Shown: positions 25,638 through 34,723 of the stretch, piece by piece
Position numbering within the stretch: the first letter of the stretch is position 1
Layout of the letters: each line of letters begins with the position of its first letter
From: Nocardia asteroides
GTDB taxonomy: Bacteria; Actinomycetota; Actinomycetes; Mycobacteriales; Mycobacteriaceae
Assembly (NCBI RefSeq): GCF_021183625.1
Contig: NZ_CP089214.1
Location: 6,572,001-6,636,000, forward strand
DNA: 64,000 bases
Reading direction: 5' to 3'
The notes under the pieces: generated by a model
Databases searched by the model: none
Told to the model about the DNA's origin: nothing
The model's input: only the letters and a program-made list of their open reading frames with translations
Position numbers and translations under genes: made by a program

Positions 25638-26349
25638 ATGCCTCGACCTGGCGCACCCAGATCGGCGGGCATGACCGAGATCTAAGACCCTTGACCTGAG
25701 CTACTCGACCAGCCTCTCCGTCCGCCGCACGGATACCCCCACGCCTCGTACGACGGCGGACGACATGCGAGAGTCCATCGAACGACACCGAAGCTAACGA
25801 AACAAGCAGGTTCGGATACGGATTGAAACACAGGTTCAGACCTGAATAGTTGTGAGCGATCCCAATGACGGAACCACCGGCAACAGAACCCACCAGCTGC
25901 ACCCCAAACCCTCACATCTGAAGATGCACGAAGGTTGGACCATGCGAGATGGCGAGAGTAAAGCCCCCTTTCGTACGACCACCGAATCCGGACGCCTCGC
26001 GTTCCATTGCCAAGCACCGAGACCAAAACGGCAAGCGGATGCGTGTCATTGGGCGGCTCCGATCAGAGCCCTCCTACGCGACAGCTTGTGATGGTCGGAG
26101 ACGGACAGGCGGCGAAAACATCGCCTACCTGCAGCGATCTGACGCATACAGACTTCGCCGCTCAGCATAGGCTCAGTCATTCCCGGTCGTGTTCGCAGCC
26201 GACGCACACACGACCAATGAAATCACGCCGCCCAGGATCTTCGAAATCTCCAGCCGCACGCGGTCTTACGCCGCCTACGGCTCGCCATGCCCAACCGCCG
26301 CTTCCTGAGAATTTCATGTGAACGCACGCCGACGGTTTCTTTTGCACAT
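25638..26349. other. long leader upstream of the eight-gene operon, no gene seen
   Basis: These ~700 bases lie between the left IS3 end and the kinase gene. Frames on either strand are short or have codon patterns unlike any neighbour, and none carries a motif. GC falls from left to right toward the operon. I do not see a tRNA or convincing terminator. The promoter of the operon should be here; I could not pick a reliable -35/-10 pair. Confidence 0.4.
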
Positions 26350-27156
26350 ATGATCCAGAACATGGCTAGAGAAGAACTCGCCGACGCCGTCACATCATTC
26401 TGCGCCTCATCGACAAGAAACGATGGCCCGCTAATTGTCGGCATCTCAGGCCCACAAGGATGCGGAAAGTCCACACTGACAGCCGCAGTGACAGCGCAGC
26501 TAAATAAGCAGCGCATACCAAGCGTAGCCATTTCGATCGACGATTTCTATCTTACGCATTCAGAGCAGGCAGCAATCGCTGCAAGATATCCGGGAAATAG
26601 GTATCTTGAGCATCGCGGGTACCCTGGGACGCACTCCATTGCGCTTGGGTCTAGCGTTCTCGACACTTTGGTGACACCTAGTTCTGAAAAGGTCCGCATT
26701 CCCGTATACAACAAAGGAGCAAACGGCGGTCGGGGCGACCGCGCCCCCTTTAGCGACTATCGAAAAACGCAAACACCACTTGCGGTAATTATACTTGAAG
26801 GTTGGATGCTTGGATTCAAACCAGTACCAAGCCACAGTATTTCTGACATCCATCTGAAGGTAACAAATACCCTGCTTGCGGAGTATTCAAGCTGGCACGA
26901 TCGTCTCGGTGCTTTCGTACACCTGGATGCTGTTGACCCATTGTCAGTAGTCCAATGGCGGATAGATGCAGAACGGGCACAGCGAACGGCGACTGGAATT
27001 GGGCTGAACGACGAGCAGGCGGCTGATTACGTCGAGCGATTTTTGCCCGCCTATCGCATGTATGTCCCAGAACTTCGTGCAAATCCACCAATTGTAGGAC
27101 CGTACCTCCGGATTGCAATTGACAACGATCGACTACCGACAAATTCCAGCCTCTAG
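26350..27156 (+). CDS. GLYK/Tda10-type P-loop kinase (D-glycerate 3-kinase-like)
   Basis: The P-loop VGISGPQGCGKSTL is followed by SIDDFYLTHSEQ, HRGYPGTHSIALG, YNKGANGGRGDRAPF and ILEGWMLGF. All are hallmark segments of the D-glycerate 3-kinase family, which phosphorylates the 3-OH of glycerate. ATG 26350 or 26362 (MAREELADAV) are possible starts. The protein is 268 residues from the first. Substitutions in the substrate loop (NKGANGG where related kinases have D-K-S) leave the true substrate open. It is the first gene of a same-strand cluster with low GC, implying that a phosphorylated C3-type or sugar-acid unit is made in this pathway. Confidence 0.82.
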   Translation: MIQNMAREELADAVTSFCASSTRNDGPLIVGISGPQGCGKSTLTAAVTAQLNKQRIPSVAISIDDFYLTHSEQAAIAARYPGNRYLEHRGYPGTHSIALGSSVLDTLVTPSSEKVRIPVYNKGANGGRGDRAPFSDYRKTQTPLAVIILEGWMLGFKPVPSHSISDIHLKVTNTLLAEYSSWHDRLGAFVHLDAVDPLSVVQWRIDAERAQRTATGIGLNDEQAADYVERFLPAYRMYVPELRANPPIVGPYLRIAIDNDRLPTNSSL

Positions 27157-27210
27157 AGCACCAGTCGCCAAGTCCCACGAACACTTGAATCGCGAAGAGG
27201 TCGATATCGA

Positions 27211-28044
27211 ATGACCCACACCAGGACTACCGAAGTCGTCGACCAGATACTCCGCAGCGGGTACGCAACTATCTCACTCGTCAGCAACGAGGCTCAACTG
27301 ACGCAGCAAGTCATAGAAAAAGCATCGGAATTCTTCCGTCTGCCCATAAACCAGAAGTTGGGGGCGCGCGCCAGCGACAACAATCACGGATATCGTACCA
27401 TTGGTCTCGAATACTCACAGGTTTCAACACGACCAGACCTCAATGAGAGCTTTTCTATTTGGGGATTCCACAAGCCTGAAGCATTGGCGCCTAACGCCGC
27501 TACCTTGGCACGCTCCCTACAAAGTTGGCATCTTGAACTTGCACCTCTTGTGGAGGAGGTCCTACTCGCACTACGACACAAGCTATTTCCGACCGGTCAG
27601 AGCGATAGTATTTCATCCATAGAATCCTCATATGCTCAGATCAACCACTACGGCCCAATCGATGCCCAGATCGACCGTCCTTTCCTGCAGGATACGCATG
27701 AAGACGGCCATCTGATTACGTTACTTACAACCGAGCAAGCCGGTTTGGAGGTAAGCCGGTCTGACGAAGGACCATTTCAGCCAATAACGCCCGGACTAGA
27801 CTTTCTACTTATAATGCCAGGTTCTGCCTTGACCGCCGTATCGGGCGGCGCAATTTCTCCGCTATATCACAGGGTGAGGAATTTGAAGCTTCGTAGCCGT
27901 TACTCATTGATGTACTTCGCGAACCCGAGCCTCCTACGGCCTGTCTATGGTTGGTCCCAGATCGACGAAGCAGGAGTGGACCTAGGGCCTGCGATTGCAG
28001 CGAAACCCAACCAGTTTGGATTGCCAGAGGTCCCCCGTGCATAG
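27211..28044 (+). CDS. 2-oxoglutarate/Fe(II) dioxygenase, isopenicillin-N-synthase fold
   Basis: The 277-residue protein has the IPNS-type layout: a DIOX_N region (ILRSGYATISLVSN, EFFRLPINQK) and a Fe2OG core. Iron ligands are the H-x-D of FLQDTHEDGHLITLL and the distal His of LYHRVRNLKLRSRYSL. The Arg-x-Ser of SRYS should bind 2-oxoglutarate. Such enzymes hydroxylate, desaturate or cyclise small molecules, and the substrate is not readable. It is 54 bases after the kinase and overlaps the next start. Confidence 0.85.
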   Translation: MTHTRTTEVVDQILRSGYATISLVSNEAQLTQQVIEKASEFFRLPINQKLGARASDNNHGYRTIGLEYSQVSTRPDLNESFSIWGFHKPEALAPNAATLARSLQSWHLELAPLVEEVLLALRHKLFPTGQSDSISSIESSYAQINHYGPIDAQIDRPFLQDTHEDGHLITLLTTEQAGLEVSRSDEGPFQPITPGLDFLLIMPGSALTAVSGGAISPLYHRVRNLKLRSRYSLMYFANPSLLRPVYGWSQIDEAGVDLGPAIAAKPNQFGLPEVPRA

Positions 28045-29068
28045 AGTCCTTGTTCTTTGCAGTGGTGACAATTGTGGCCTGAATTTCGTGCGGTCGCTCA
28101 TGCTGACGAAAGATTATGAGGTATTCGGGCTCGATTTCAATTTGGACGAGTATCATACTAGCGAAGCTGTCCGCCGCTACTACACGCAGTTCGACCCCGA
28201 CACATTGATAGATGAGGTAAATCGGATAGTTGCGGCTGATGATATCGATCTGGTGTATGTCGCAGATACTGGCCCTGCACTAACCATTGTGGCGGCTCAT
28301 AGAGACGAGATCACTACCAAAACATTTCTTCCCGTGCAGCCTGAATTTCAATGCGCGGAAGATAAGTGGCTAACGTACTTGCGACTCGCAGCGAACGAGT
28401 TAGCTTCGCCGCAAACTGTACTTGTAGAAACACCGGCGGACCTATCGAATATGTTTGCGACATATCAGAATGTGTGGATTCGACGACGAACTGGTTCTGG
28501 TGGAAGGGGTGCGCTTGGCACGTCGAATCAGCAGCTTGCCGAATCTTGGATTGATAGTAGCGATGGTTGGGGAGACTTCGTCGCCGCAGTGCAATTGACA
28601 GACAAGACAGCAACGTTCAGCGGTCTGTGGTTCAACGGTGAATTGGTTGCTTCCCAACTTCGCGAACGCCTCGCCTGGAAATACAGCGGTCGCTCACCAT
28701 CCGGTGTCACCGGAATTACCGGTGTACAACGAACGTTCTGGGATCCGCTTCTGCATGACTTAGCTACGCAATCGGTCACGGCAATAGCCCCGAGGGCAAA
28801 CGGTGCGATCGGTGTCGACTTCACCTACGACGACGACGGGGCACCGCGGGTTACAGAGGTTCAACCAGGGAGATTCTATTCTTCCATCTATTTCCTAGCG
28901 AAAGCCGGCTTAAATTTCGCAGACTTATACTGCCAATTGGCACTAAAGGGACAGCCGAGTGCTGAACCAGCACTAAATCCTATACGCCACTCGCTGTATT
29001 GGATTAAGGCCGTTGACAAGCACCCACTGTTACTGACAGATCAGGAATTCCTGCGTGCAGCCGAATAA
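28037..29068 (+). CDS. ATP-grasp ligase
   Basis: GTG 28037 overlaps the previous stop and starts a Rossmann-like pre-ATP-grasp domain (VHRVLVLCSGDNCGLNFVRS). The ATP-grasp fold follows: WIRRRTGSGGRGALG is the glycine-rich lid, GAIGVDFTYDDDG and VTEVQPGRFYSS hold the Mg2+-binding acidic residues. These enzymes activate a carboxylate as acyl phosphate and join it to an amine or thiol. The 343-residue protein resembles carbamoyl-phosphate-synthase-like ligases of natural-product clusters rather than a primary-metabolism enzyme. It probably performs the amide-bond step in this cluster. Confidence 0.8.
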   Translation: MHRVLVLCSGDNCGLNFVRSLMLTKDYEVFGLDFNLDEYHTSEAVRRYYTQFDPDTLIDEVNRIVAADDIDLVYVADTGPALTIVAAHRDEITTKTFLPVQPEFQCAEDKWLTYLRLAANELASPQTVLVETPADLSNMFATYQNVWIRRRTGSGGRGALGTSNQQLAESWIDSSDGWGDFVAAVQLTDKTATFSGLWFNGELVASQLRERLAWKYSGRSPSGVTGITGVQRTFWDPLLHDLATQSVTAIAPRANGAIGVDFTYDDDGAPRVTEVQPGRFYSSIYFLAKAGLNFADLYCQLALKGQPSAEPALNPIRHSLYWIKAVDKHPLLLTDQEFLRAAE

Positions 29069-29942
29069 GCCGCCACAGTACGATCCGGTGATCCTTCAGG
29101 AGAAATTGCGAAGTGCTCGTATCATAGCTACGGGTCCACTGAATGATGCTTATGAACTTAGAGATGACGGAAGGAGGCTGTTCATACGTGTACGGACGAT
29201 CGATGACTTGGAATTCGGCCAGACGTTCGCGGGTGAACGTATCGCATATCCAATATTGCCGCCAAACGTCTTTCGCCCAAATCTATTTCAAATTGGCAGA
29301 CTTCCGGCATCAAGTAATCCCTTTGCAATTTTCGAATTTCTTCCGAGTCGGGATATAGACTGGAAAGATCGGCACAACCTGAATACGCTGATAGATATGC
29401 TTATCTCCATACACACCATAAGGGGAGAGGGGTTTGGGGCAATATCGGACACGTCATTGCAGGAAAAGAATCCGCAACATTTTTTCAAAAGACTGTTTTC
29501 AAGTGAGGTAGACCGCATAGATCAGCATTCTGATGCCTCTGCCTTTAGAGACATCATCCGGCTCGTGAGGCTTTTCAATGACGAACACCCCGTTCTTTGC
29601 CACGGCGATGTGCATGCGGGAAACTTGCTCCTAGCCGATGATAGATTGCATTTGATTGATTGGGAAGCAACGCGGTGGCGCATCCCAGCGTCAGACTTTT
29701 CAAAGATTGGTCATGACTGGCTCACATCGGATGACTATCGATACATGGTTGATCGATACTGCTCCCTCACTCTTCGAGATCCTGAGCAATTTCGTAGACA
29801 GATTACTTGCCTTAAAGTTTACAGTCATCTGCGAAGCTGGAACTTTACGAATAAGTCCGGTCGGTTGGTTTTTGGAGTAGATGCTGCGACTCATGAGAGA
29901 CTTGCAAGGGAGTTGCTTGCAGAAATGTTCTATATCAGTTAG
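29055..29942 (+). CDS. APH/choline-kinase-like phosphotransferase
   Basis: The start is GTG 29055, inside the end of the ATP-grasp gene (14-base overlap). The kinase core shows VLCHGDVHAGNLLLADD, with the catalytic Asp, and LHLIDWEATRW, with the metal-binding Asp. The N-lobe (RIIATGPLNDAYELRD, GRRLFIRVRT) is short. Aminoglycoside phosphotransferase-fold enzymes phosphorylate antibiotics, choline, sugars or amino alcohols. Within a biosynthetic cluster this may be a pathway kinase or a self-resistance enzyme. Nothing in the sequence decides. Confidence 0.8.
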   Translation: MQPNKPPQYDPVILQEKLRSARIIATGPLNDAYELRDDGRRLFIRVRTIDDLEFGQTFAGERIAYPILPPNVFRPNLFQIGRLPASSNPFAIFEFLPSRDIDWKDRHNLNTLIDMLISIHTIRGEGFGAISDTSLQEKNPQHFFKRLFSSEVDRIDQHSDASAFRDIIRLVRLFNDEHPVLCHGDVHAGNLLLADDRLHLIDWEATRWRIPASDFSKIGHDWLTSDDYRYMVDRYCSLTLRDPEQFRRQITCLKVYSHLRSWNFTNKSGRLVFGVDAATHERLARELLAEMFYIS

Positions 29943-29951
29943 CCTTAACAT

Positions 29952-30878
29952 ATGAGAATACTCGTACTGGGAGGACAACACATTGTCGGTGGCGCCATTG
30001 TCGAGGCATTGATTCGGGACGGTGTCGAAGTAAGTGTTCTAAGTCGAAATCCGCATATTGTTGCACCAGGCGTGCAGGTATTGTTGGCTGATCGCTACAG
30101 TCCCGATCAGTTGGCGACCGTTCTGACCGGAAAATTTGACTGTGTAGTTGATGTGAGCGGCGTTGATCCTTCCATGATCAGTACGCTACTCGACGTTGAG
30201 TGCATTCGGTCATGTTCGCGTTACATCTTTATCAGTTCCGCCAGTATTTATGATCGGCTTTACTCACAGCTTCCATTCACTGAGACAGCGGCTGGTGGTG
30301 GTGACTCCATCTGGGGCGATTATGGTGCAATGAAGTGGCAGTGCGAAGAAATACTCAGAGGCAGCTACCCTGGTACGCTCTTTATTCTGCGTCCGCCTTA
30401 TGTCTATGGTCCACGAAATCCAGATCTTCGCGAACAGTTCGTGTGGAGTCGTGCCATAAATGGCATTCCGATTCCAGTGCCAGGCGATGGGCTTCGCAGG
30501 ATGCAATTTTGCTATTCGCTCGATCTAGCTCGCTGTGTAGCTCGCATTACTCAGGCGCAGATAGTAGACGGCGGTACATACAACGTCGGTGGTGACGAGG
30601 TTTTGTCACAGATGGAATACGTACGACTGGTTGCCGGCGTAGCTGGTGCAGATGCCGATATTCATTCAATCTTCAAAGGCGGCTTGAAGGCTCGCGACTA
30701 CTTTCCTTTCAGGGACGCTGACTTCTATATCAATACTTCTAAGGCCATTCGGGACTCAATATTTACGCCGACGCCCATCGAGATTGGTCTCAAAGCCACT
30801 TTGGATTGGTTTCAGAAGAATAGGACAGAAGATCTGCAGCCCAACTTGAGCGGTATAGACAAAATGCTATCACGATAG
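29952..30878 (+). CDS. NAD-dependent epimerase/dehydratase (extended SDR)
   Basis: ATG 29952 follows the APH-like gene by nine bases. The nucleotide-binding motif is MRILVLGGQHIVGGAIVEAL and the catalytic pair YxxxK is in WGDYGAMKWQCEEIL, with a Ser-rich strand before it (YIFISSASIYDRL). LFILRPPYVYGPRNP is typical of UDP-sugar epimerases and reductases. The 308-residue length fits. In context it would oxidise/reduce or epimerise a sugar-like or nucleotide-linked intermediate. Confidence 0.85.
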   Translation: MRILVLGGQHIVGGAIVEALIRDGVEVSVLSRNPHIVAPGVQVLLADRYSPDQLATVLTGKFDCVVDVSGVDPSMISTLLDVECIRSCSRYIFISSASIYDRLYSQLPFTETAAGGGDSIWGDYGAMKWQCEEILRGSYPGTLFILRPPYVYGPRNPDLREQFVWSRAINGIPIPVPGDGLRRMQFCYSLDLARCVARITQAQIVDGGTYNVGGDEVLSQMEYVRLVAGVAGADADIHSIFKGGLKARDYFPFRDADFYINTSKAIRDSIFTPTPIEIGLKATLDWFQKNRTEDLQPNLSGIDKMLSR

Positions 30879-30895
30879 ATTGGACTGGGTAGCCA

Positions 30896-32467
30896 ATGTC
30901 AGCGCACTATGATGTTGTTGTCGTTGGACTCGGTATCAGCGGACTAGCATTTCTGCAGGAACTCCTCAACAGCGAACTGAGTTTTCAAGTACTGATAGTG
31001 GAACGCACAGAACTCTGGTACCCATGGGACATCGAGTCGGCGTCGGATACTGCGCTGACGTATCGACTCCCACAACAAAAATCTATACTCCATGCGACTA
31101 CCGCAGGACTTGCATCCCCAGACAGTCTTGGTGAGTGGTGGACAAGTCAGCGCGCTGGTGGGGGGTTCAATCGTTGGTATGGCCAGATGTCGCGGTTTCA
31201 AGAAATCGACTTTGACGGATCGTTCGGTCGCCCTTGGGCAATGTCGCTACAAGAGTTGCAACCTTATTATGATGCCGTTGAGAGAGATCTATTGCCGTTT
31301 GGTTGCAGTTATGGATATACAGAGAAGAAGTATCGTGAGCTAGATTGTCGATACTTCAAGGATCGTCAGCATTCTAGTGAGTTCGAACGGTTCATCGTTG
31401 ATTCTACGCACCATTCCGGATTCGATGCTTATATTGGGCAGTCCTGTCTCGGCGGACGCACCTGGGAAGATTCACCTATCGATCCTCTCACTGTATCGAC
31501 TACTCGTTTGCACCCTATGTTGGTACGGCCGAACTATTATGTAGATGTTATGTCCCGGCTTGCAACAGACAGCAGGTTCGAGATTTTGTCATCCCACTCA
31601 GTCGTAAAGTTCAATCGCCGGTCGCGGAAGCACCCGCTTGCGATTACTATTGCGTCGAGCAAAAAGAGGTCACTGGTTGTCAGGTCCAGCTCTCTTGTAC
31701 TGGCCTGTGGCCCTCTCAATACAGTGCCAATCTTGATGCGATCAGACCTTCCGAATAGTAACTCGGCACTAGGAAAAGGATTGACGTTTACGCTAGAAAG
31801 AGTTGCGTATGGCCTTCTTGATACGCCCCTCAGCAGCACTGAGCTTGACAGAAGAGTTGGGAGTTTCAGTTCAACGGTGATCAAGTCGTTCTATTCCTAT
31901 GACGAGAATGGAATGAGGTCAAAAGGAGGCAAGTTTGCCCTATACGACTCCGGAGCGGTCGAAATACCACATCGGCGTAAAGAACATCTCGAGCTCGCTG
32001 GTGCCAATGTCGATTCATTCCTAAAGCAAGAGGCTCGTGGTTTTACTTGTGTAAAAGTTAGCTACAAAGGAGAGTCGAATGTTTCTGACGAAAAATTTCT
32101 AACGATGGCCGGCGGGAAGACTTTCATTCACTACCGCCCGCATGATCAGGATCTGCGCCGACAGGAAGCGGTTGCGAAGCAGCTAGAACTAATATCTGAT
32201 ACTTTAGGCCTAAGGTCAGTTTGCATTCAGCCAGTTCCTTCCGGCGCAAGTCTTGTTTCAGCGCACCATCACGGCGGTGCAATTGCGACACAGAATGATT
32301 CCGATTCTGTACTTGCCGCCGATAATCAGGTCATTGAGGCGCCAGGAGTTTATGTCGCAGATGCAAGTTCAATGCCGACTTCAGGAGGCACTAATTCCTC
32401 ATTAACTGTCATGGCGATAGCTCGACGTCTCAGTACAACCGTTCTAACTATGCTGAAGGAATCTTAA
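30896..32467 (+). CDS. GMC-family FAD oxidoreductase
   Basis: The 523-residue protein starts with a dinucleotide fold (DVVVVGLGISGLAFLQELL). The C-terminal GMC_oxred_C region contains VSAHHHGGAIA and VYVADASSMPTSGGTNSSLT, providing the His and Asn expected at the active site. GMC enzymes oxidise alcohols and sugars with O2 or a quinone. The SNSALGKGLTFTLERVAYG segment is also family-like. There is no signal peptide. The gene is the fifth directly packed gene after the 2OG enzyme and is probably a redox tailoring step. Confidence 0.83.
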   Translation: MSAHYDVVVVGLGISGLAFLQELLNSELSFQVLIVERTELWYPWDIESASDTALTYRLPQQKSILHATTAGLASPDSLGEWWTSQRAGGGFNRWYGQMSRFQEIDFDGSFGRPWAMSLQELQPYYDAVERDLLPFGCSYGYTEKKYRELDCRYFKDRQHSSEFERFIVDSTHHSGFDAYIGQSCLGGRTWEDSPIDPLTVSTTRLHPMLVRPNYYVDVMSRLATDSRFEILSSHSVVKFNRRSRKHPLAITIASSKKRSLVVRSSSLVLACGPLNTVPILMRSDLPNSNSALGKGLTFTLERVAYGLLDTPLSSTELDRRVGSFSSTVIKSFYSYDENGMRSKGGKFALYDSGAVEIPHRRKEHLELAGANVDSFLKQEARGFTCVKVSYKGESNVSDEKFLTMAGGKTFIHYRPHDQDLRRQEAVAKQLELISDTLGLRSVCIQPVPSGASLVSAHHHGGAIATQNDSDSVLAADNQVIEAPGVYVADASSMPTSGGTNSSLTVMAIARRLSTTVLTMLKES

Positions 32468-32468
32468 T

Positions 32469-33269
32469 TTGACTCAGGTACTTGATGGCTTCGCCGACAT
32501 TTTGGACAGCTTCGATGGTTTCGCTCTCGACCAGTGGGGTGTTCTGCACGACGGTCGTATTGTCTACGATGGCGTCAAAGAGCTTCTTAGCCACGTGCGG
32601 GATAGTGGCAGAGATGTCTTAATCATAACTAATTCCAGCAAGACAGCTGAGGTTAACATAGCTAGGCTCGATAAAATGTTCGGTCTCAGTATCGACCGCC
32701 ACTACAGTTCGCTCGTGAGCTCCGCGCAGCTCCTTCGTGACTGGGTGTTTCTGCGCTCGGAAAGTCGTCCATGCCGCATACACCTTGTAGGTGCAGCAGT
32801 TGATTCAGGACTCGTGAGGGACACGCTGGCTGAGATTGTGCCGCTGGAAGAGTGCGACTTTGTCTTACTTGTAAGCTTGCCTGACAACAATCGCGCCGAC
32901 TGGCTCGCACGACTTAGACGTCTCGATCGGCCTGTACTTGTGCCTAGCTGTGACGCCGCATCCGTCACAGCAAGAGGGCTCACCACTGGTCTTGGCCCTT
33001 GGGTGTCAGACTTGATCGCTTCTGGCGTCGATGTTCGAAACTTCGGAAAGCCATCTACCTCCTTTTACGATGCTTGCAATGCGTACTGGTGTGATGGCCA
33101 ACAACCACGTCGCGTGTTAGCCGTCGGCGATCAACTGCAGACCGATGTAGTTGGCGCGGCAAGGTACGGATGGTCGAGTGCGCTGGTCTTGACTGGTGCA
33201 GGGACTCAGAGCCGGGCTTCTTCTGCGGCAGCGTCACCGGACTACGTCATCCAGAGTTTGCGACTATGA
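32469..33269 (+). CDS. HAD-superfamily class IIA phosphatase
   Basis: TTG 32469 with GAAGGA upstream is the likely start, one base after the GMC stop. The nucleophile loop FALDQWGVLHDGRIVYDG has the D-x-W-G-V-L-H variant of the TIGR01459-like subgroup, in which Trp replaces the usual second Asp. Motif II is LIITNSSKTAEVN and motif III/IV is RVLAVGDQLQTDVVGAARYG. Such enzymes dephosphorylate sugar phosphates or nucleotides. With the two kinases in the operon it suggests a phosphorylated intermediate that is later hydrolysed. Confidence 0.83.
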   Translation: MTQVLDGFADILDSFDGFALDQWGVLHDGRIVYDGVKELLSHVRDSGRDVLIITNSSKTAEVNIARLDKMFGLSIDRHYSSLVSSAQLLRDWVFLRSESRPCRIHLVGAAVDSGLVRDTLAEIVPLEECDFVLLVSLPDNNRADWLARLRRLDRPVLVPSCDAASVTARGLTTGLGPWVSDLIASGVDVRNFGKPSTSFYDACNAYWCDGQQPRRVLAVGDQLQTDVVGAARYGWSSALVLTGAGTQSRASSAAASPDYVIQSLRL

Positions 33270-33303
33270 GAATGCTGTCTTCCTTTGTTTTACGTGAGCG
33301 CGT

Positions 33304-33714
33304 ATGTGCACAACTCTGTGGTACGATTTGATGATGGCGTCGGTAAAAGCTGATCGTAGCGTCCAGCCATGGGGGCAGTCGTCGATGATTGATCTCTATG
33401 ATTGTGATCCAGATTTAATCCAGGACTCTGCGCATATTCGGCAGTTCGTTGAGGAATTGTGTTTGACATTGGGGTTTAGGCGCTTCGGCGAGTGCAATAT
33501 TGTGCACTTTGGTGAACGCGCAGAGATTGCCGGATACTCGATGACTCAACTTATCGAGACATCGTTGGTCTCTGCCCATTTCGTCAACGAAGCGAAATCC
33601 ATATATCTTGATATTTTCTCATGTAAGCAGTATGATTCCGATCTTGCCGCGTCCATTGCTAGTAGGTCCTTCAAAGCTTCTAGTTTTTCAGTAAAGGTAA
33701 GTCTCCGCCACTAA
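33304..33714 (+). CDS. divergent S-adenosylmethionine decarboxylase (SpeH/SpeD-like)
   Basis: The core SSMIDLYDCDPDLIQD matches the first strand of bacterial AdoMet decarboxylase. IETSLVSAHFVNEAKSIYLD, followed by IFSC, aligns with the processing region ESHxSIHTWPE...D(I/V)FTCG. Ser87, His92 and Cys107 keep the spacing I recall for Ser63, His68 and Cys83 of the Thermotoga enzyme. The ESH-TWPE context is lost and Thr86 precedes the putative pyruvoyl serine. Self-cleavage would give a pyruvoyl enzyme that decarboxylates AdoMet or, as known for some SpeD homologues, arginine or ornithine. The start is uncertain (33304, 33331 or 33334; no clear ribosome site). It ends the operon. Confidence 0.72.
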   Translation: MCTTLWYDLMMASVKADRSVQPWGQSSMIDLYDCDPDLIQDSAHIRQFVEELCLTLGFRRFGECNIVHFGERAEIAGYSMTQLIETSLVSAHFVNEAKSIYLDIFSCKQYDSDLAASIASRSFKASSFSVKVSLRH

Positions 33715-33913
33715 GCGAAGTGGTATCAGACCCAGAGCCCTCAGCGCCCGGACCAACTCGATTGGCGTTGCCTTACTTTGCTCGAACTGCATCCAGCGAC
33801 TCTCGGTACAAAATCCTATCGATATAGGGTTGTGAAACGAACCAAATTGCCTTGCCTGACCGGTCCACGGTGATGCGACCACCCGGGAATAGAGTCCGGG
33901 TTTGATCGATCCG
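33715..33913. other. spacer after the operon
   Basis: No supported gene. A 64-codon minus frame (33688-33882) overlaps the end of the decarboxylase gene and has no family resemblance. The minus frame continuing from the IS3 tail runs through part of this area without becoming recognisable. Confidence 0.35.
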
Positions 33914-34020
33914 ATTCAGTTCATATCGCAAGCCGCCGGATGGCTGATGGGTATGGCTGCAGCGGGCTGCGTACTCGTCTGGCGTCAGGTAGCCCAGCGA
34001 CGAATGACTGTGATGCCTAG
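33914..34020 (-). pseudogene. IS3-family OrfB C-terminal scrap
   Basis: The minus frame just left of 34020 encodes HHSHSSLGYLTPDEYAARC, the well-known end of many IS3-type OrfB proteins (RPHSSLGYLTPxEYA). Nothing of the catalytic core remains. It belongs to a different IS3 subtype from the two flanking copies, whose OrfB ends in LGRLTPIEYEAIM. It abuts the end of the IS481-type remnant. Confidence 0.7.
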
Positions 34021-34723
34021 CTAGGTGTATGAGGCCATGACGTTGGTGACGCCCGCGCGGAGGCGGCTGGCTGGTGGTCGGTTCCCGGCAGCCGAATGTG
34101 GTCGATGGTAGTTGTAGTGGACGTTCCAGACGCCGAGTGCGTTAGCCCGTTGGTGTTCGGAGGTCCATTCGCGGGCGTAGAGGAACTCCTCGGCCAGCAT
34201 CCGGTTGTAGCGCTCGACCTTCCCGTTGTGACGCGGTGTGTACGGCGTGATGCGTTGGTGGCGAGCGCCGCGCAACGTCTTGGCGAAGTCGGCAGCGCGG
34301 TAGCAAGAGCCGTTGTCGGTCACGATTTGCTCAAGGAAGATGATCCCGTGGCACCGTAGAATGCTCGTGTCCGATCCATGAATCCTGTTGCTGTCAAGGC
34401 TGTTTCGTCGTCCAACGCCTCGGTGTAGGCCAGCCGCGAGAAGCCGTCGACAGCGGAGTGTAGGTAGACGTAGCCGGCTTTGGCGCCACGCTTCTTGGCG
34501 GTTGTGGCGACCTTGGCCTGGGCGGAGCCGCGGCCGTGTGCTCGCCAGCCACCACCGTCGGGGATGCGTCTGACCATTTTCACATCGACATGGACCATGT
34601 GCCCAGGCCGCTGGGCCAGGATCTGGCGTGGCGGGCGATTGTTCTCACCGGTCGGGTCGATGAACTGGCGTCGGTTCAAGCCCAGGTTCTGCAACTGCCT
34701 GGTCACGGTCCTGACCGCGATAT
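34021..34723 (-). pseudogene. IS481-family transposase, 5'-truncated and frameshifted
   Basis: Going leftward from the IS3 end, the frame encodes RTVTRQLQNLGLNRRQFIDP and VHVDVKMVRRIPDGGGWRAH, then DGFSRLAYTEALDDETA, the central part of an IS481 transposase. Around 34325-34340 a single-base shift moves the sequence into the next frame. That frame completes it with VTDNGSCYRAADFAKTLRG, HNGKVERYNRMLAEEFLYA and YNYHRPHSAAGNRPPASRL. The N-terminal HTH is missing because the IS3 copy starts at 34724 within the gene. It is inactive. Confidence 0.85.

Noticed and set aside
26350..33714. Reading the eight-gene operon as a tellurium-resistance (Ter) nucleoside-type module because of ATP-grasp and HAD genes
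   Set aside because: The phosphoribosyltransferase, TerD/TerC and related genes of that module are absent here. The only TerD domain in the window is in the unrelated protein at 38007.
33688..33882. 64-codon minus-strand frame next to the decarboxylase gene, possibly a toxin or antitoxin
   Set aside because: It overlaps the decarboxylase end, has no ribosome site and no family resemblance.
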